From Rhizomys pruinosus (taxonomy: Eukaryota > Chordata > Mammalia > Rodentia > Spalacidae): a DNA stretch of 64,000 bases. Positions 53,366 through 63,199 of this stretch are shown in pieces. A program made the position numbers and the translations under genes. The DNA lies in the NCBI GenBank assembly GCA_009823505.1, contig VZQC01007071.1, positions 203,911 to 267,910 of the forward strand, in the 5' to 3' direction. The notes below the pieces were generated by a model, which had not been told where the DNA came from, did no database searches, and saw only the letters and a program-made list of their open reading frames with translations. The first letter of the stretch is position 1, and every line of letters starts with the position of its first letter.

Positions 53366-53367
53366 TT

Positions 53368-53605
53368 AATTTAATTTTTGTTTAATGGCGTTTATGCCTG
53401 CATGGATGGTTAGTGCACCCCGTGTTGTACAGTGCTTCTCAGGACAGAAGGAAGGCATTCAGATCGCTTTTGGAAACTGGAAGTTTAGCGGACTGTTGTT
53501 TAGCTATCCAATGTGGGGTGCTGGAGGCCAATACTCTGGCGTCCTCTGCTAAAAGCACCGTGCTTTTGACAGCTGTGAAACCGTCTCTCCAGGTCCACCA
53601 TGTGG
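53368..53605 (-). repeat. B2/B3 SINE, corrupted
   Basis: Antisense; cleaner counterpart at 56,622-56,828 ('gtgcacccgtgttgtacagt', 'accatgtgggtgctggaggc'). Confidence 0.75.
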
Positions 53606-54220
53606 ATCTTTGGAATACATTTCTCAGATGGAAACCACAGCAGGGCATGTACTCCAAAGAAGTAAGGGTCTCAAACAAGTATCTGTACACAGCATGTTGT
53701 TCAGTGTTGGTCACAATAGTCACGGTATTATTCCAAGTGCTTATCCATGGATCGGGAGTATAAACAAGGGTATGGTTTGTAAATACAGGCAAAACAAATA
53801 TCCAGTCCCAGGGAGGAAGGAAATTCTGTTGCTACCACAACTAGATGAGCTGGAAGACATTACATGCTAAGCTAAATGAGTCAGTCACAAGACCACAAAT
53901 ATCATGGAACCCTATACGAGATGCCTAGAGGATCCCAGTGTAGAAGATGGAAGAGCATGGTGGTACCAGGGGCAAGGTGGGGGGAAAAATGAGGAGAGGA
54001 GCTGGTGCTTGGTCAGAATGGAGTTGGGTCAGGCAGATGGGCAGGTTCTGGAGACAGGTGGAAGCAATGATTAGAGAATGAGAATCATGGAACTGTTCTT
54101 AATGCTACTCAGCTGTGCATTTAAGACTTTAAAATGCTAACCTTGATACTGTAAATGTTGTACCACAATAAAAGATTTAAGGAGTGGTAGAATAGACATT
54201 ATGCAGCTATTTCTGGTAAT
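53606..54220. other. Unique stretch (first copy)
   Basis: No gene recognised; counterpart 56,829-57,450. Confidence 0.45.
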
Positions 54221-54221
54221 C

Positions 54222-54340
54222 TCAAACAGTCTCTAATGGTTATTAGCCACCATGTGGGTGCTGGGATTTGAACTGGGTCTTCTGTAAGAAAAACTAATAT
54301 TCTTCCCCACAAAGCCATCTCTCCAAACCCAAAACTAGCA
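54222..54340 (-). repeat. B2 SINE fragment
   Basis: Antisense head half ('tattagccaccatgtgggtg', 'agccatctctccaaaccc'). Confidence 0.8.
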
Positions 54341-54398
54341 TTTTCAAGGACAAGAAATGTCAGAGGTACTTCACATGGCAAAGATCATTTCCCCAAGA

Positions 54399-54510
54399 CT
54401 TTTTTTTTTTTTTTTTGGCTCCAGCTGGCCTCAAACTCACTATGTAGATCCACCTGCCTCTGCCTCCATATGTGCGGGATTAAAGTTGTTCACCACCATG
54501 CCCAGCTACA
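54399..54510 (-). repeat. B1 SINE, internally deleted
   Basis: Poly-T then antisense B1 lacking 'gtagaccaggctggccttg'; counterpart at 57,627-57,730. Confidence 0.85.
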
Positions 54511-54585
54511 CATCTTTTCTGTGTCATTCTTGCCAAATATATATCATCTTACTTGGTCCAACCATGGAACATGGGACTGTCAGAG

Positions 54586-54586
54586 N
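54586..54586. other. Single N at duplication junction
   Basis: Isolated undetermined base at the right end of the first copy of block 3. Confidence 0.95.
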
Positions 54587-55101
54587 TTTGTCACTGAGAA
54601 GCAATCGCTAGCATTCATCATGCTTTTTAACAAGCAGTTAAGAAGTCAGTGTAAATCTAGTCAGCTGTGCCTTGGGTATTGGCAGATGCACCTGGTAGAG
54701 GTGTCTTGGAGTAGTGATTTCTGATGCATCCCAAGTAATGCTCGCCTGAAATATCACACTGAGCATGATGAAGCCAGATCTGTACACCACATTATAATAT
54801 TAAAAAAATATATTTATTATGTGAGTATGATGTGGGGCAGGACTGGGGGGCAGAGCACATGCCATGGAACATGTATGTAAGTCAGGGGACAACTTTGTGG
54901 AGTCAATTCCTTTTACCTTTGAATGGGTTTTGGTCTTGAAATTCAAGCTACTGATGGAAAGATATAGAAATAGTATGTTACTTAAAAATGTAAGATTATT
55001 TAGTATGTAAATATGCCCCAACTTTTTCTAGAACAAGTTTCTCAACCTCAGCACTGTATATATTTTAGGCTCTAAGAGTCTTTGCTGTGTGAGCATGTGG
55101 T
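54587..55101. other. Spacer X between the copies of block 3
   Basis: 515 bp found nowhere else in the window. Includes an antisense B3-like SINE at about 54,800-54,960 ('gacaactttgtggagtcaat', 'gaatgggttttggtcttg'). It differs from what precedes the first copy, so the two copies have different left flanks. Confidence 0.6.
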
Positions 55102-55384
55102 GGGGAGGGGAGGGGAGGGGAGGGGAGGGGAGCCACACTGTCTAGGGGGTGCTGGTGGAGTAGCGGCAGTGCAGCAGCCTGAACCAGTCAGGAGGTGTGT
55201 GGAAAATCTCGAATGATTATGTGAGAGGGAAGGCGGGGTCACCAAGCAGCACCAGCAGCACCAGCAGCACGTGGGAACTTGTGAGAAATTCGGATTTCAA
55301 GGTGTTGAGTTAAACACTGTGGAATCAGTCTCTGAGGATGGGCTTGCTCATCTCTCTTAGAAGGGTTAGAGATGGAACTCAAGG

Positions 55385-55525
55385 ACTTTTTTTTTTTTTA
55401 ACAAGTTTTAAATTATTTATTTAAATTATTTATTTTTATTTTTTTGGGTCTTTTTCGAGACAAAGCCAGCTGGCCTGGAACTCACTCTGTAGACCAGGCT
55501 GGCCTTGAACTCACAAAGATCCCAA
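55385..55525 (-). repeat. B1 SINE, truncated
   Basis: Antisense B1 ending at 'ctcacaaagatccc'; the head is missing. Confidence 0.88.
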
Positions 55526-55529
55526 GTCA

Positions 55530-55715
55530 GTTTAATTATTTATTTTATGTGTATGAATGTACTGACTGCATGTAGGCTGGTGCGAAGGCGTCGGATTCCC
55601 CTGGAACTGGAGTTACAGTCGATTCTCAGCCGCCATGTGGGTGCTGGGAATTGAACCCCGGTCCTCTGCAAGAGCAGTCGGCGCTCTTAACCACTAGGCC
55701 ATCTCTCCAGTCCCG
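55530..55715 (-). repeat. B2 SINE
   Basis: Antisense B2, shortened ('tggtgcgaaggcgtcggatt'). Confidence 0.92.
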
Positions 55716-55827
55716 GAACTCAAAGGCCTTTAAGAAGCCCTCAGGTGATTCTGATGTTCTGATGTAGTTCTGTGGTAGAGAGCTTGCCAAGTATACAGGA
55801 GACTGCACGAACAGGTAACGAAGGTGG

Positions 55828-55915
55828 TATATACCTGTAATCCCAGCACTGAGGAAGCTGAGGCGCCATCACAAGTCAAGGCCTGGGCTACACAGTGAGA
55901 CCCTATCTTAAATAT
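55828..55915 (+). repeat. Old SINE fragment (second copy)
   Basis: Counterpart of 52,548-52,650. Confidence 0.6.
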
Positions 55916-56621
55916 CCAAAACCCAAAATGATAAAAGCTGTATACCTTACTTCCAATATAGTATGTGTGTACTTTTACCCACATAAACATAAATTTCACA
56001 GCAAAACAAAGCTACTGTTAGAATAAAAATTTTGACAGCCTCTGAATTAGAGAATGGAGCAGGGTGGCTGGGTAGCATTCTAGGTAAAAGCTGAGCTATA
56101 AAGCTGGGCTGAACAAAGGGAAACAAGACTGTGCCCCCAATAGGTATGTGATCTGGGAAAGGGGGACCAGTTTTTGTGGGAAAGTGCTAAGTAAATGCTA
56201 TTTGGGCTATATTGAATGTCAAAGCACAGAATTACACTTAAAGAGCTTCATTAGCTTTATTTTTAGTTCTACACACAAGTTTAATATGATGACAGGCAAG
56301 ACAGCCACTGAGAAATTTCTTGAAGCCAGAGTTGGAAGTACAGGTGAGGAGAGCCAAACTGAAAGGGCTGTCTCAGGTCACTGAGAAAGTACAGTACAAG
56401 ATCACATAAGGGGGAGAGATGAGAGGTCTAAAAGCACACGTCATACACAGGCGAGCTGGGCAGAGAGGAAAAAAGAAAACCCTCTGTGGACTCACTGAGG
56501 CAGGGAAGAGAGACACTGCAGAAGGAGAAGTGGTTGGCAGAGAGCAGCCTTCAACCATGCTTCCCGTACCAGCTGCAGGCCAACATAGTTGGGAAATCAG
56601 CATTTACATTTTTTAATTTTT

Positions 56622-56828
56622 AATTTAATTTTTGTTTTATGAGCGTTATGCCTGCATGGATGTTAGTGCACCCGTGTTGTACAGTGCTCTCAGGACAGAA
56701 GAAGGCATCAGATCCTTTTGGAACTGGAGTTACGGACTGTTGTTAGCTACCATGTGGGTGCTGGAGGCCAAATCTGGGTCCTCTGCAAAAGCACCAGTGC
56801 TTTTGACAGCTGAACCGTCTCTCCAGGC
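56622..56828 (-). repeat. B2/B3 SINE, old
   Basis: Antisense: 'tttttgttttatgagcgtta', 'gtcctctgcaaaagcacc', 'ctgaaccgtctctccagg'. Confidence 0.8.
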
Positions 56829-57454
56829 CACATGTGGATCTTTGGAATACATTTCTCAGATGGAAACCACAGCAGGGCATGTACTCCAAAGAAGTAAGGG
56901 TCTCAAACAAGTATCTGTACACGCATGTTGTTCAGTGTTGGTCACAATAGTCACGGTATTATTCCAAGTGCTTATCCATGGATAGGGAGATAAACAAGGT
57001 ATGGTTTGTAAATACAGCAAAACAAATATCCAGTCCCAGGGAGGAAGGAAATTCTGTTAGCTACACAACATAGATGAGCCTGGAAGACATACATGCTAAC
57101 TAAAATGAGTCAGTCACAAGACCACAAATATCATGGAACCCTATACGAGATGCCTAGAGGATCCCAGTGTAGAAGATGGAAGCAGAATGGTGGCTACCAG
57201 GGGAAAGGTGGGGAAAAATGAGGAGAGGAGCTGGTGCTTGGTCAGAATGGAGTTGGGTCAGGCAGATGGGCAGGTTCTGGAGACAGGTGGAAGCAATGAT
57301 TAGAGAATGAGAATCATGGAACTGTTCTTAATGCTACTCAGCTGTGCATTTAAGACTTTAAAATGCTAACCTTGATACTGTAAATGTTGTACCACAATAA
57401 AAGATTTAAGGAGTGGTAGAATATTATGCAGCTATTTCTGGTAATCTCAAACAG

Positions 57455-57555
57455 TCTCTAATGGTTATTAGCCACCATGTGGGTGCTGGGATTTGAACCT
57501 GGGTCTTCTGTAAGAACAACTAATGTTCTTAACCACCAAGCCATCTCTCCAAACC
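57455..57555 (-). repeat. B2 SINE fragment
   Basis: Antisense head half, counterpart of 54,222-54,340. Confidence 0.82.
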
Positions 57556-57626
57556 CAAAACTAGCATTTTCAAGGACAAGAAATGTCAGAGGTACTTCAC
57601 ATGGCAAAGATCATTTCCCCAAGACT

Positions 57627-57730
57627 TTTTTTTTTTTTGGCTCCAGCTGGCCTCGAACTCACTATGTAGATCCACCTGCCTCTGCCTCCCATGTGCTGGG
57701 ATTAAAGGTGTGCACCACCATGCCCAGCTA
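57627..57730 (-). repeat. B1 SINE, internally deleted
   Basis: Counterpart of 54,399-54,510 with intact 'gggattaaaggtgtgcacca'. Confidence 0.88.
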
Positions 57731-57831
57731 CACATCTTTTCTGTGTCATTCTTGCCAAATATATATCATCTTACTTGGTCCAACCATGGAACATGGGACT
57801 GTCAGAGAAACCTTAAAAAATGGAGTGGAGG

Positions 57832-58145
57832 CATATTAGTTACTTTTGTTGTTGTAACAAAAATATGTGAGGAAAGCAGCATAAGAAAGGAGGGGTTTAC
57901 TTGGCTCACAGTTTAAGGGTGCAGTTCGCCGTGGCCAGGAAGTCGTGGTGCAGGAGCATAAGGTTGCTCTGCATCCTGAGGCAGGAAGCTGGTGTCAGCT
58001 CAGTCCAGGACTCTAGCTCATACCTGCATTTAAGATGGGTGAAGTACACGAACCCAATCTAGAAACTCCCATATAGACATGCTCAGAGCTTGTCTCCTAT
58101 GTGAGTCTAGATCTTTTACAGTTGACATTCAGTATTAATCTCCAC
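57832..58145 (+). repeat. Ancient interspersed repeat
   Basis: 'ttactttgttg'-type start, 'ggggtttacttggctcacag' and 'agttgacattcagtattaat' resemble the old repeat at 6,878-7,600 in layout. Family not assigned. Confidence 0.45.
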
Positions 58146-58448
58146 AGAAGGAATATCTGACAAAGTTTCTGACCCTTCAAGAGGGTCCTGGTTATACACG
58201 TCAAGGAAGAACTGAGCTTCCTCAGACTTGAGAGTCCTGGAACAATAGTGGGAAACTGGTGACTTAAGTTTGGTCCATAGTATTATACAGGCATTAATTG
58301 CCTGATTATAGCACGCCTGAAGCTTCCGTAAGCTCTTAGCACTGGAAAAAGTTGGATGAGGGATATACAGAAATTCTATACACTATAGTTGCCATTTTCT
58401 TGGGGGATATTTTGAGATAAGGTCTTGCTATGTGGCTGACCAGGTACT
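58146..58448. other. Unique spacer
   Basis: No gene recognised. Confidence 0.45.
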
Positions 58449-58449
58449 T

Positions 58450-58911
58450 TGTTAGGTTCATTTTGAAGGGAGACTGCACAGAGAGGAGAAAATGTCAGGA
58501 CTCCGATGAAAAGGAAGTCAGGTTTACTTCGGGCATGGCGGCTGGCCTGCCTGTGTCGGGATTAGGATGACCAGCATTAGAATGTCCCCAGAATGGCAGT
58601 TTTATACCCAGGCACACAAGGAAGTGAGTTTACAGGAAGTGCGGACAAGGAGATGGGGGAATGGGCGTAGGTGGGTCTGCGGCTGGTATCATAGGAGCAT
58701 CTCAAGGGAAGCTGGGACCTGTGACTGGAATCAGGAGGAGCATTGAGAGAGAGACTGAGGCCTGGGTCTGGTCTCTGGTGAGGTGTGATTGCAGGATGTT
58801 GCAGCAATTTTTCTCAGATTGCAGGAGCACAGTCTGGGGTAATTATTTCTGTGGACATCTGCCTCAGTTGGCTTCCTGAAATCCCTGACTTAGGTGGGCT
58901 ACAACCTTATA
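58450..58911 (-). mobile_element. Solo LTR, second copy
   Basis: 462 bp, same element as 46,536-46,998 at roughly 95% identity by eye. Starts TGTTAGG and ends CTTATA, so the terminal CA has decayed to TA. Flanks 'tactt' and 'ccttc' show no clear target duplication. Flanking DNA differs from the first copy, so this is an independent insertion, not a segmental duplication. No internal retroviral genes. Confidence 0.65.
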
Positions 58912-58956
58912 CCTTCTATCTGCTTCCCTCATCCTGAGTACCTGGCTCTTTAAAAA

Positions 58957-58959
58957 CAT

Positions 58960-59014
<55 letters not shown>

Positions 59015-59015
59015 T
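58957..59015. repeat. (TTTA)n microsatellite
   Basis: About 14 units; the expanded tail of the following B1. Confidence 0.95.
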
Positions 59016-59136
59016 TTTCTTTTTGGTCTTTTTTAGACAGGGTCTCCCTGTAGCTCCAGCTATCCTGCAACTCACTATGTAGACCAGGCTGGCCTTGAAC
59101 TCAGAGAGATCCATCTGCCTCTGCCTTTTGAGTGCT
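59016..59136 (-). repeat. B1 SINE, truncated
   Basis: Antisense B1 that stops at 'gccttttgagtgctg' and runs straight into a B2. Confidence 0.9.
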
Positions 59137-59292
59137 GTCATGCAATGCCTCGGAGGTCAGAAGAGGGCGTCGGATTCCCCTAGAACTGGAGTTAAAGACG
59201 GTTCTCAGCTGCCATGTGGGTGCTGGGGATTGAACCCTGGTCCTCTCAAGAGCAGTCAGCGCTCTTAACCACTAGGCCATCTCTCCAGCCCC
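59137..59292 (-). repeat. B2 SINE, tail-less
   Basis: Antisense B2 from 'tcatgcaatgcctcggaggt' to 'gccatctctccagcccc'. The tail half is missing at the B1 junction. Confidence 0.9.
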
Positions 59293-59339
59293 CAAACGTT
59301 TTTTAAATTAAAAAAAAAATTTTTTTTTTCCAAGGAAGT

Positions 59340-59522
59340 TTGAGCTGGAGAGATGGCTCAGTGGTTAAGAGCACTGGTTGTTCTTACAGAAGACTGGGGT
59401 TCAAATCCCAGCACCCACATGGCAGCTAACAACTGTATGGAACTCCATTTCCAGGGGATCTAACACCCTCTTCTGTCCTCCTCAGGCACCGCATGACATG
59501 GTTGCATTTAAACATATACAGA
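59340..59522 (+). repeat. B2 SINE, old
   Basis: Sense: 'gagctggagagatggctcag', 'ggggttcaaatcccagcacc'. Confidence 0.88.
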
Positions 59523-59526
59523 CATG

Positions 59527-59755
59527 GGGCTGGAGAGAGATGGCCTAGTGGTTAAGAGCACCGACCGCTCTTACAGAGGACCCGGGTTCGACCCCCAGCA
59601 CCCACATGGCGGCAGAGAACCGTCTGAAACTCCAATTCCAGGAGAACTCCAGTTCCAGGGGAATCCGACACCCTCTTCTGACCTCCGCGGCATTGCACGA
59701 CACGGGTGCACAAACCTGCATGCAGACAGTACATCGATACATATACAGAAATAAA
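59527..59755 (+). repeat. B2 SINE, young, cut by the gap
   Basis: Sense, near-consensus B2 from 'ggggctggagagagatggcc' to 'acatatacagaaataaa', its tail running into the N block. Confidence 0.95.
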
Positions 59756-60457
59756 NNNNNNNNNNNNNNNNNNNNNNNNNNNNNNNNNNNNNNNNNNNNN
59801 NNNNNNNNNNNNNNNNNNNNNNNNNNNNNNNNNNNNNNNNNNNNNNNNNNNNNNNNNNNNNNNNNNNNNNNNNNNNNNNNNNNNNNNNNNNNNNNNNNNN
59901 NNNNNNNNNNNNNNNNNNNNNNNNNNNNNNNNNNNNNNNNNNNNNNNNNNNNNNNNNNNNNNNNNNNNNNNNNNNNNNNNNNNNNNNNNNNNNNNNNNNN
60001 NNNNNNNNNNNNNNNNNNNNNNNNNNNNNNNNNNNNNNNNNNNNNNNNNNNNNNNNNNNNNNNNNNNNNNNNNNNNNNNNNNNNNNNNNNNNNNNNNNNN
60101 NNNNNNNNNNNNNNNNNNNNNNNNNNNNNNNNNNNNNNNNNNNNNNNNNNNNNNNNNNNNNNNNNNNNNNNNNNNNNNNNNNNNNNNNNNNNNNNNNNNN
60201 NNNNNNNNNNNNNNNNNNNNNNNNNNNNNNNNNNNNNNNNNNNNNNNNNNNNNNNNNNNNNNNNNNNNNNNNNNNNNNNNNNNNNNNNNNNNNNNNNNNN
60301 NNNNNNNNNNNNNNNNNNNNNNNNNNNNNNNNNNNNNNNNNNNNNNNNNNNNNNNNNNNNNNNNNNNNNNNNNNNNNNNNNNNNNNNNNNNNNNNNNNNN
60401 NNNNNNNNNNNNNNNNNNNNNNNNNNNNNNNNNNNNNNNNNNNNNNNNNNNNNNNNN
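59756..60457. other. Assembly gap, 702 N
   Basis: No sequence. The left edge is a B2 tail and the right edge unique sequence leading to a CA/TA tract, typical places for assemblers to stop. Long X-filled open frames across it are meaningless. Confidence 0.99.
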
Positions 60458-60528
60458 CATAACACCCTGTCTCTCCATTTCAGAGTCTCCTCTTATGCTC
60501 TCACTCTTTGTCACACATAAACTCATGT

Positions 60529-60530
<2 letters not shown>

Positions 60531-60601
<71 letters not shown>
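60531..60601. repeat. (CA)n(TA)n compound microsatellite
   Basis: About 20 CA units followed by about 15 TA units. Confidence 0.96.
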
Positions 60602-60605
<4 letters not shown>

Positions 60606-62424
60606 AAATGTACCTTTGTATTGCAAATGGCATGGGATTCTCGATACAAAATCTGTTTCTTACATTGGGTTGTGGGGGGAATGTTCACTTGTCTGGGCTG
60701 TGCAGAGAGCAACTAGTGTTGCCAGCCGAGGAGAGGCAGAGAGGGGTCTCATGTCCCTGAGGGCCTGCAGGTGGGTTTGTGGGTTTGATGTGGCCAAGGA
60801 CAGGCTGTTGTCAGTTGTCATAGACCGTTGCAGCTAAGGCTTCCACAGTGTCTCAAGGCCCCCATGCAAACTGCTTGTCAGCAGCTGTAGAATCCAGAAG
60901 TGAAAGGAACTGGGAGCCAGAAGTCTGAGAGGTGCATGCTGAGGATGGAGACTCTCTCTGAGCTTGTTAGAAGCTATCACAGCCACCTTGGAGGAACTGG
61001 ATGCCAGGAAGAGGCCCTGGGGAGGGAGTGGGCTGTGATAGCCCCGGGTGATGAGATTTTTTTGACTTGGGGGGGTGGAAGGGAAGTTTTAGCTGTGTAT
61101 ATACTGTCTCACTTTCTCTGCATCCTAAAGGCCACAGGCCTGTTTGTGTTCCTCTGTCAGCAGGTCTGGTAATGTAGGTCTGGTGATAACAGCTGCAGGA
61201 TTCTAATACCTCTACCCAGCCACACAAGCAGATGCAGTTAACACAGTGGGCCTCAGCTAGAGAGGATTTTACCCACCACCCCAGGAGATCTTTGGCAGTG
61301 TCCGGAGATGTTTTTCATTTCTCACACTGGGAGGCTGGGGAGTAGGACTGATCACATCTAGTGCAAGGAGGCCAGTGAGGCTGCTAATCACGCTGAAGGT
61401 CACAGGACCACCCCTGCCACCCCATGACAGGAAGTTATCTAGTCCTAAATGTCAGTAGTACGCAGGCTCAGAAGCAGCCCTGAGTTAGAGGAGATGAAAA
61501 TCCCAGGTCTGTTTCTGGTCCAGAAAGTTGCTGGGGTGCTTTTTTACAAAAGAGAGAGTATTAATCTTCACTTCTTGGCTTGGTTTCAAGTGGTTAATTA
61601 TAACCTGCCTGCCTGAAATTTACACTGAGTTTCAGTGGTATCTCTCTTCGTGCTTAAACAAGCCGGCTGTGGCGGCATTCTTGACAACAGGGCAGCGTTC
61701 TGTGCTTGGATTGGTTACAGGTCAGCAGTGGGGTTAAACAGTTGATCTCCAAAGTGATCTGAAACTGCCAGGTATTAAAAAGCAGGAAAACAAGAAACCC
61801 AGGGCATTATCATCATTATTATTATTAGCAATATTACAGCGTTTATTCAGCCACTAATTCCAACAGCATTCCTATTAGTACTAAGGTCAGAACCAGATTC
61901 ATGACCTTCAGCCTAAACCTACAGACAGCCTGGAATTAATAAGTTAGCGGTTAAAAGCATGGTGATCTCCCAGTGCAAGTCCCCATCTCTGTAGCTTCAG
62001 TGCTGGGAGAGGCTTGGCTCCAGCAAAAAGCAAGTCTCCAACCTTCTGTTTGAACTTGCTGTTCCCTGTTTAGAACGGAGCAGCACATACATGTCTGTTG
62101 CTTCGAGACAAGAGCAAGTTCTGAAGGTATTAACTAGAGCTCACTTTGAGCAAAGCAGAGTGTTTGGAACAAGTTAAGGACAAGGCTCTCTCTTTTCCTT
62201 TCCATTTCAAAGATAATAATCTAGAGTGGTTAGATTTAAGTTCAGAAGCCCTGATTGACACAAGGAATTGTTATCATTTTAGAAGACACACAGACTAGGT
62301 TGTGAAATCTGACTTGTTCTTTTCTTCTTTTTCTAATCAAACATCATACAAATGGTAAACAAGCCGCAGGCCCCAGGCGGACAAAGAGCAGGTGTTTTGA
62401 GTTGGTTTATTCATTTTCTTTAGG
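60602..62424. other. 1.8-kb unique stretch, the longest repeat-free run
   Basis: No young SINE. Slightly GC-richer at 60,700-61,450, AT-rich after 61,500. Open frames up to 90 codons lack domains and splice context. The scarcity of SINEs compared with the rest of the window would fit conserved non-coding or regulatory DNA, but this cannot be shown from one sequence. Confidence 0.45.
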
Positions 62425-62648
62425 ATTTAAAAAAAAATTATTTTTTATGTGTATGAGTGTACTGTCTGCGTGTAGGTTGGTGCACCTGTGTCGTGCAATG
62501 CCTTGGAGGTCAGAAGAGGGCATTAGATTCTCCTGGAATGGAGTTAAAGACAGTTCTTAGCCGCCATGTGCGTGCTAGGAATCGAACCCAGGTCCTCTGC
62601 AAGAGCAGTCGTCGGTGCTCTTAACCACTGAGCCATCTCTCCAGCCCC
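62425..62648 (-). repeat. B2 SINE
   Basis: Antisense: 'ttttatgtgtatgagtgtac', 'gtcgtgcaatgccttggagg', 'gagccatctctccagcccc'. Confidence 0.93.
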
Positions 62649-62768
62649 AAGGATTTGTCTTTACAAAGATAGTATCAATTTCATCCTTAATAGCAAGGAG
62701 TTTTGGCAAAGTGCAACTTTGGGGGTTTTGAATAGTAATGCAGCTGTTTTTCTCTTGACACATCTTTA

Positions 62769-62918
62769 TTTTTTTGGTTTTTTTGAGACAGGGTCTCCCT
62801 GTAGTCCCAGCTGTCCTGGAACTCACTCTGTAGACCAGGCTGGCCTTGAACTCACAAAGATCCGCCTGCCTCTGCCTCCCAAGTGCTAGGATTAAAGGCG
62901 TGCGCCACCACGTCCGGC
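62769..62918 (-). repeat. B1 SINE, young
   Basis: Antisense, near consensus; flanked by TTGACACATCTT at 62,755-62,766 and 62,919-62,930. Confidence 0.96.
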
Positions 62919-62930
62919 TTGACACATCTT

Positions 62931-63186
62931 TTTTTTTTTTTTTAATTTTTTTTTTATTATTTATTTCTGTATGTGTATGAATGTACTGTCTGCATGCAAG
63001 TCTGTGCACCCGTGTCGTGCAATGCCGCGGAGATCAGAAGAGGGTCTTGGATTCCCCTGGAACTGGAGTTCTCCTGGAACTGGAGTTTCAGATGGCAGTC
63101 GGCCGCCATGTGGGTGCTGGGGATCGAACCTGGGTCCTCTGCAAGAGCGGTCGGTGCTCCTAACCGCTAGGCCATCTCTCCAGCCC
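62931..63186 (-). repeat. B2 SINE, young
   Basis: Antisense full-length B2; flanked by TGACACATCTT at 62,920-62,930 and 63,187-63,197, sharing its left flank with the B1's right flank. Confidence 0.96.
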
Positions 63187-63199
63187 TGACACATCTTTA

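Larger units (their letters stand above)
51787..54585 (+). repeat. Duplicated block 3, first copy
   Basis: Equivalent to 55,102-57,807, from the (GGGGA)n to the single N. Error-like indels concentrate at 52,070-52,440 and 53,360-53,620 (SINEs). Confidence 0.88.
55102..57807 (+). repeat. Duplicated block 3, second copy
   Basis: Second version of 51,787-54,585, with cleaner SINEs and smooth continuation into 57,808 onward. Some segments (about 55,780-56,100) also differ by small deletions. Confidence 0.88.

Noticed and set aside
2935..60601. VCVCV and THTHT peptides as secreted or metal-binding small proteins
   Set aside because: They are translations of TG/CA microsatellites (2,935; 5,727; 20,978; 51,468; 60,531).
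59545..60712. Open frames of about 300-390 codons on both strands
   Set aside because: They run through the 702-base N gap; almost all residues are unknown and the ends are B2 and CA/TA-tract translation.
768..63186. tRNA genes at the B-box-like 'gggttcgatcccc' sites
   Set aside because: All lie in B2, B3 or ID SINEs; cloverleaf arms and an acceptor stem are not preserved.
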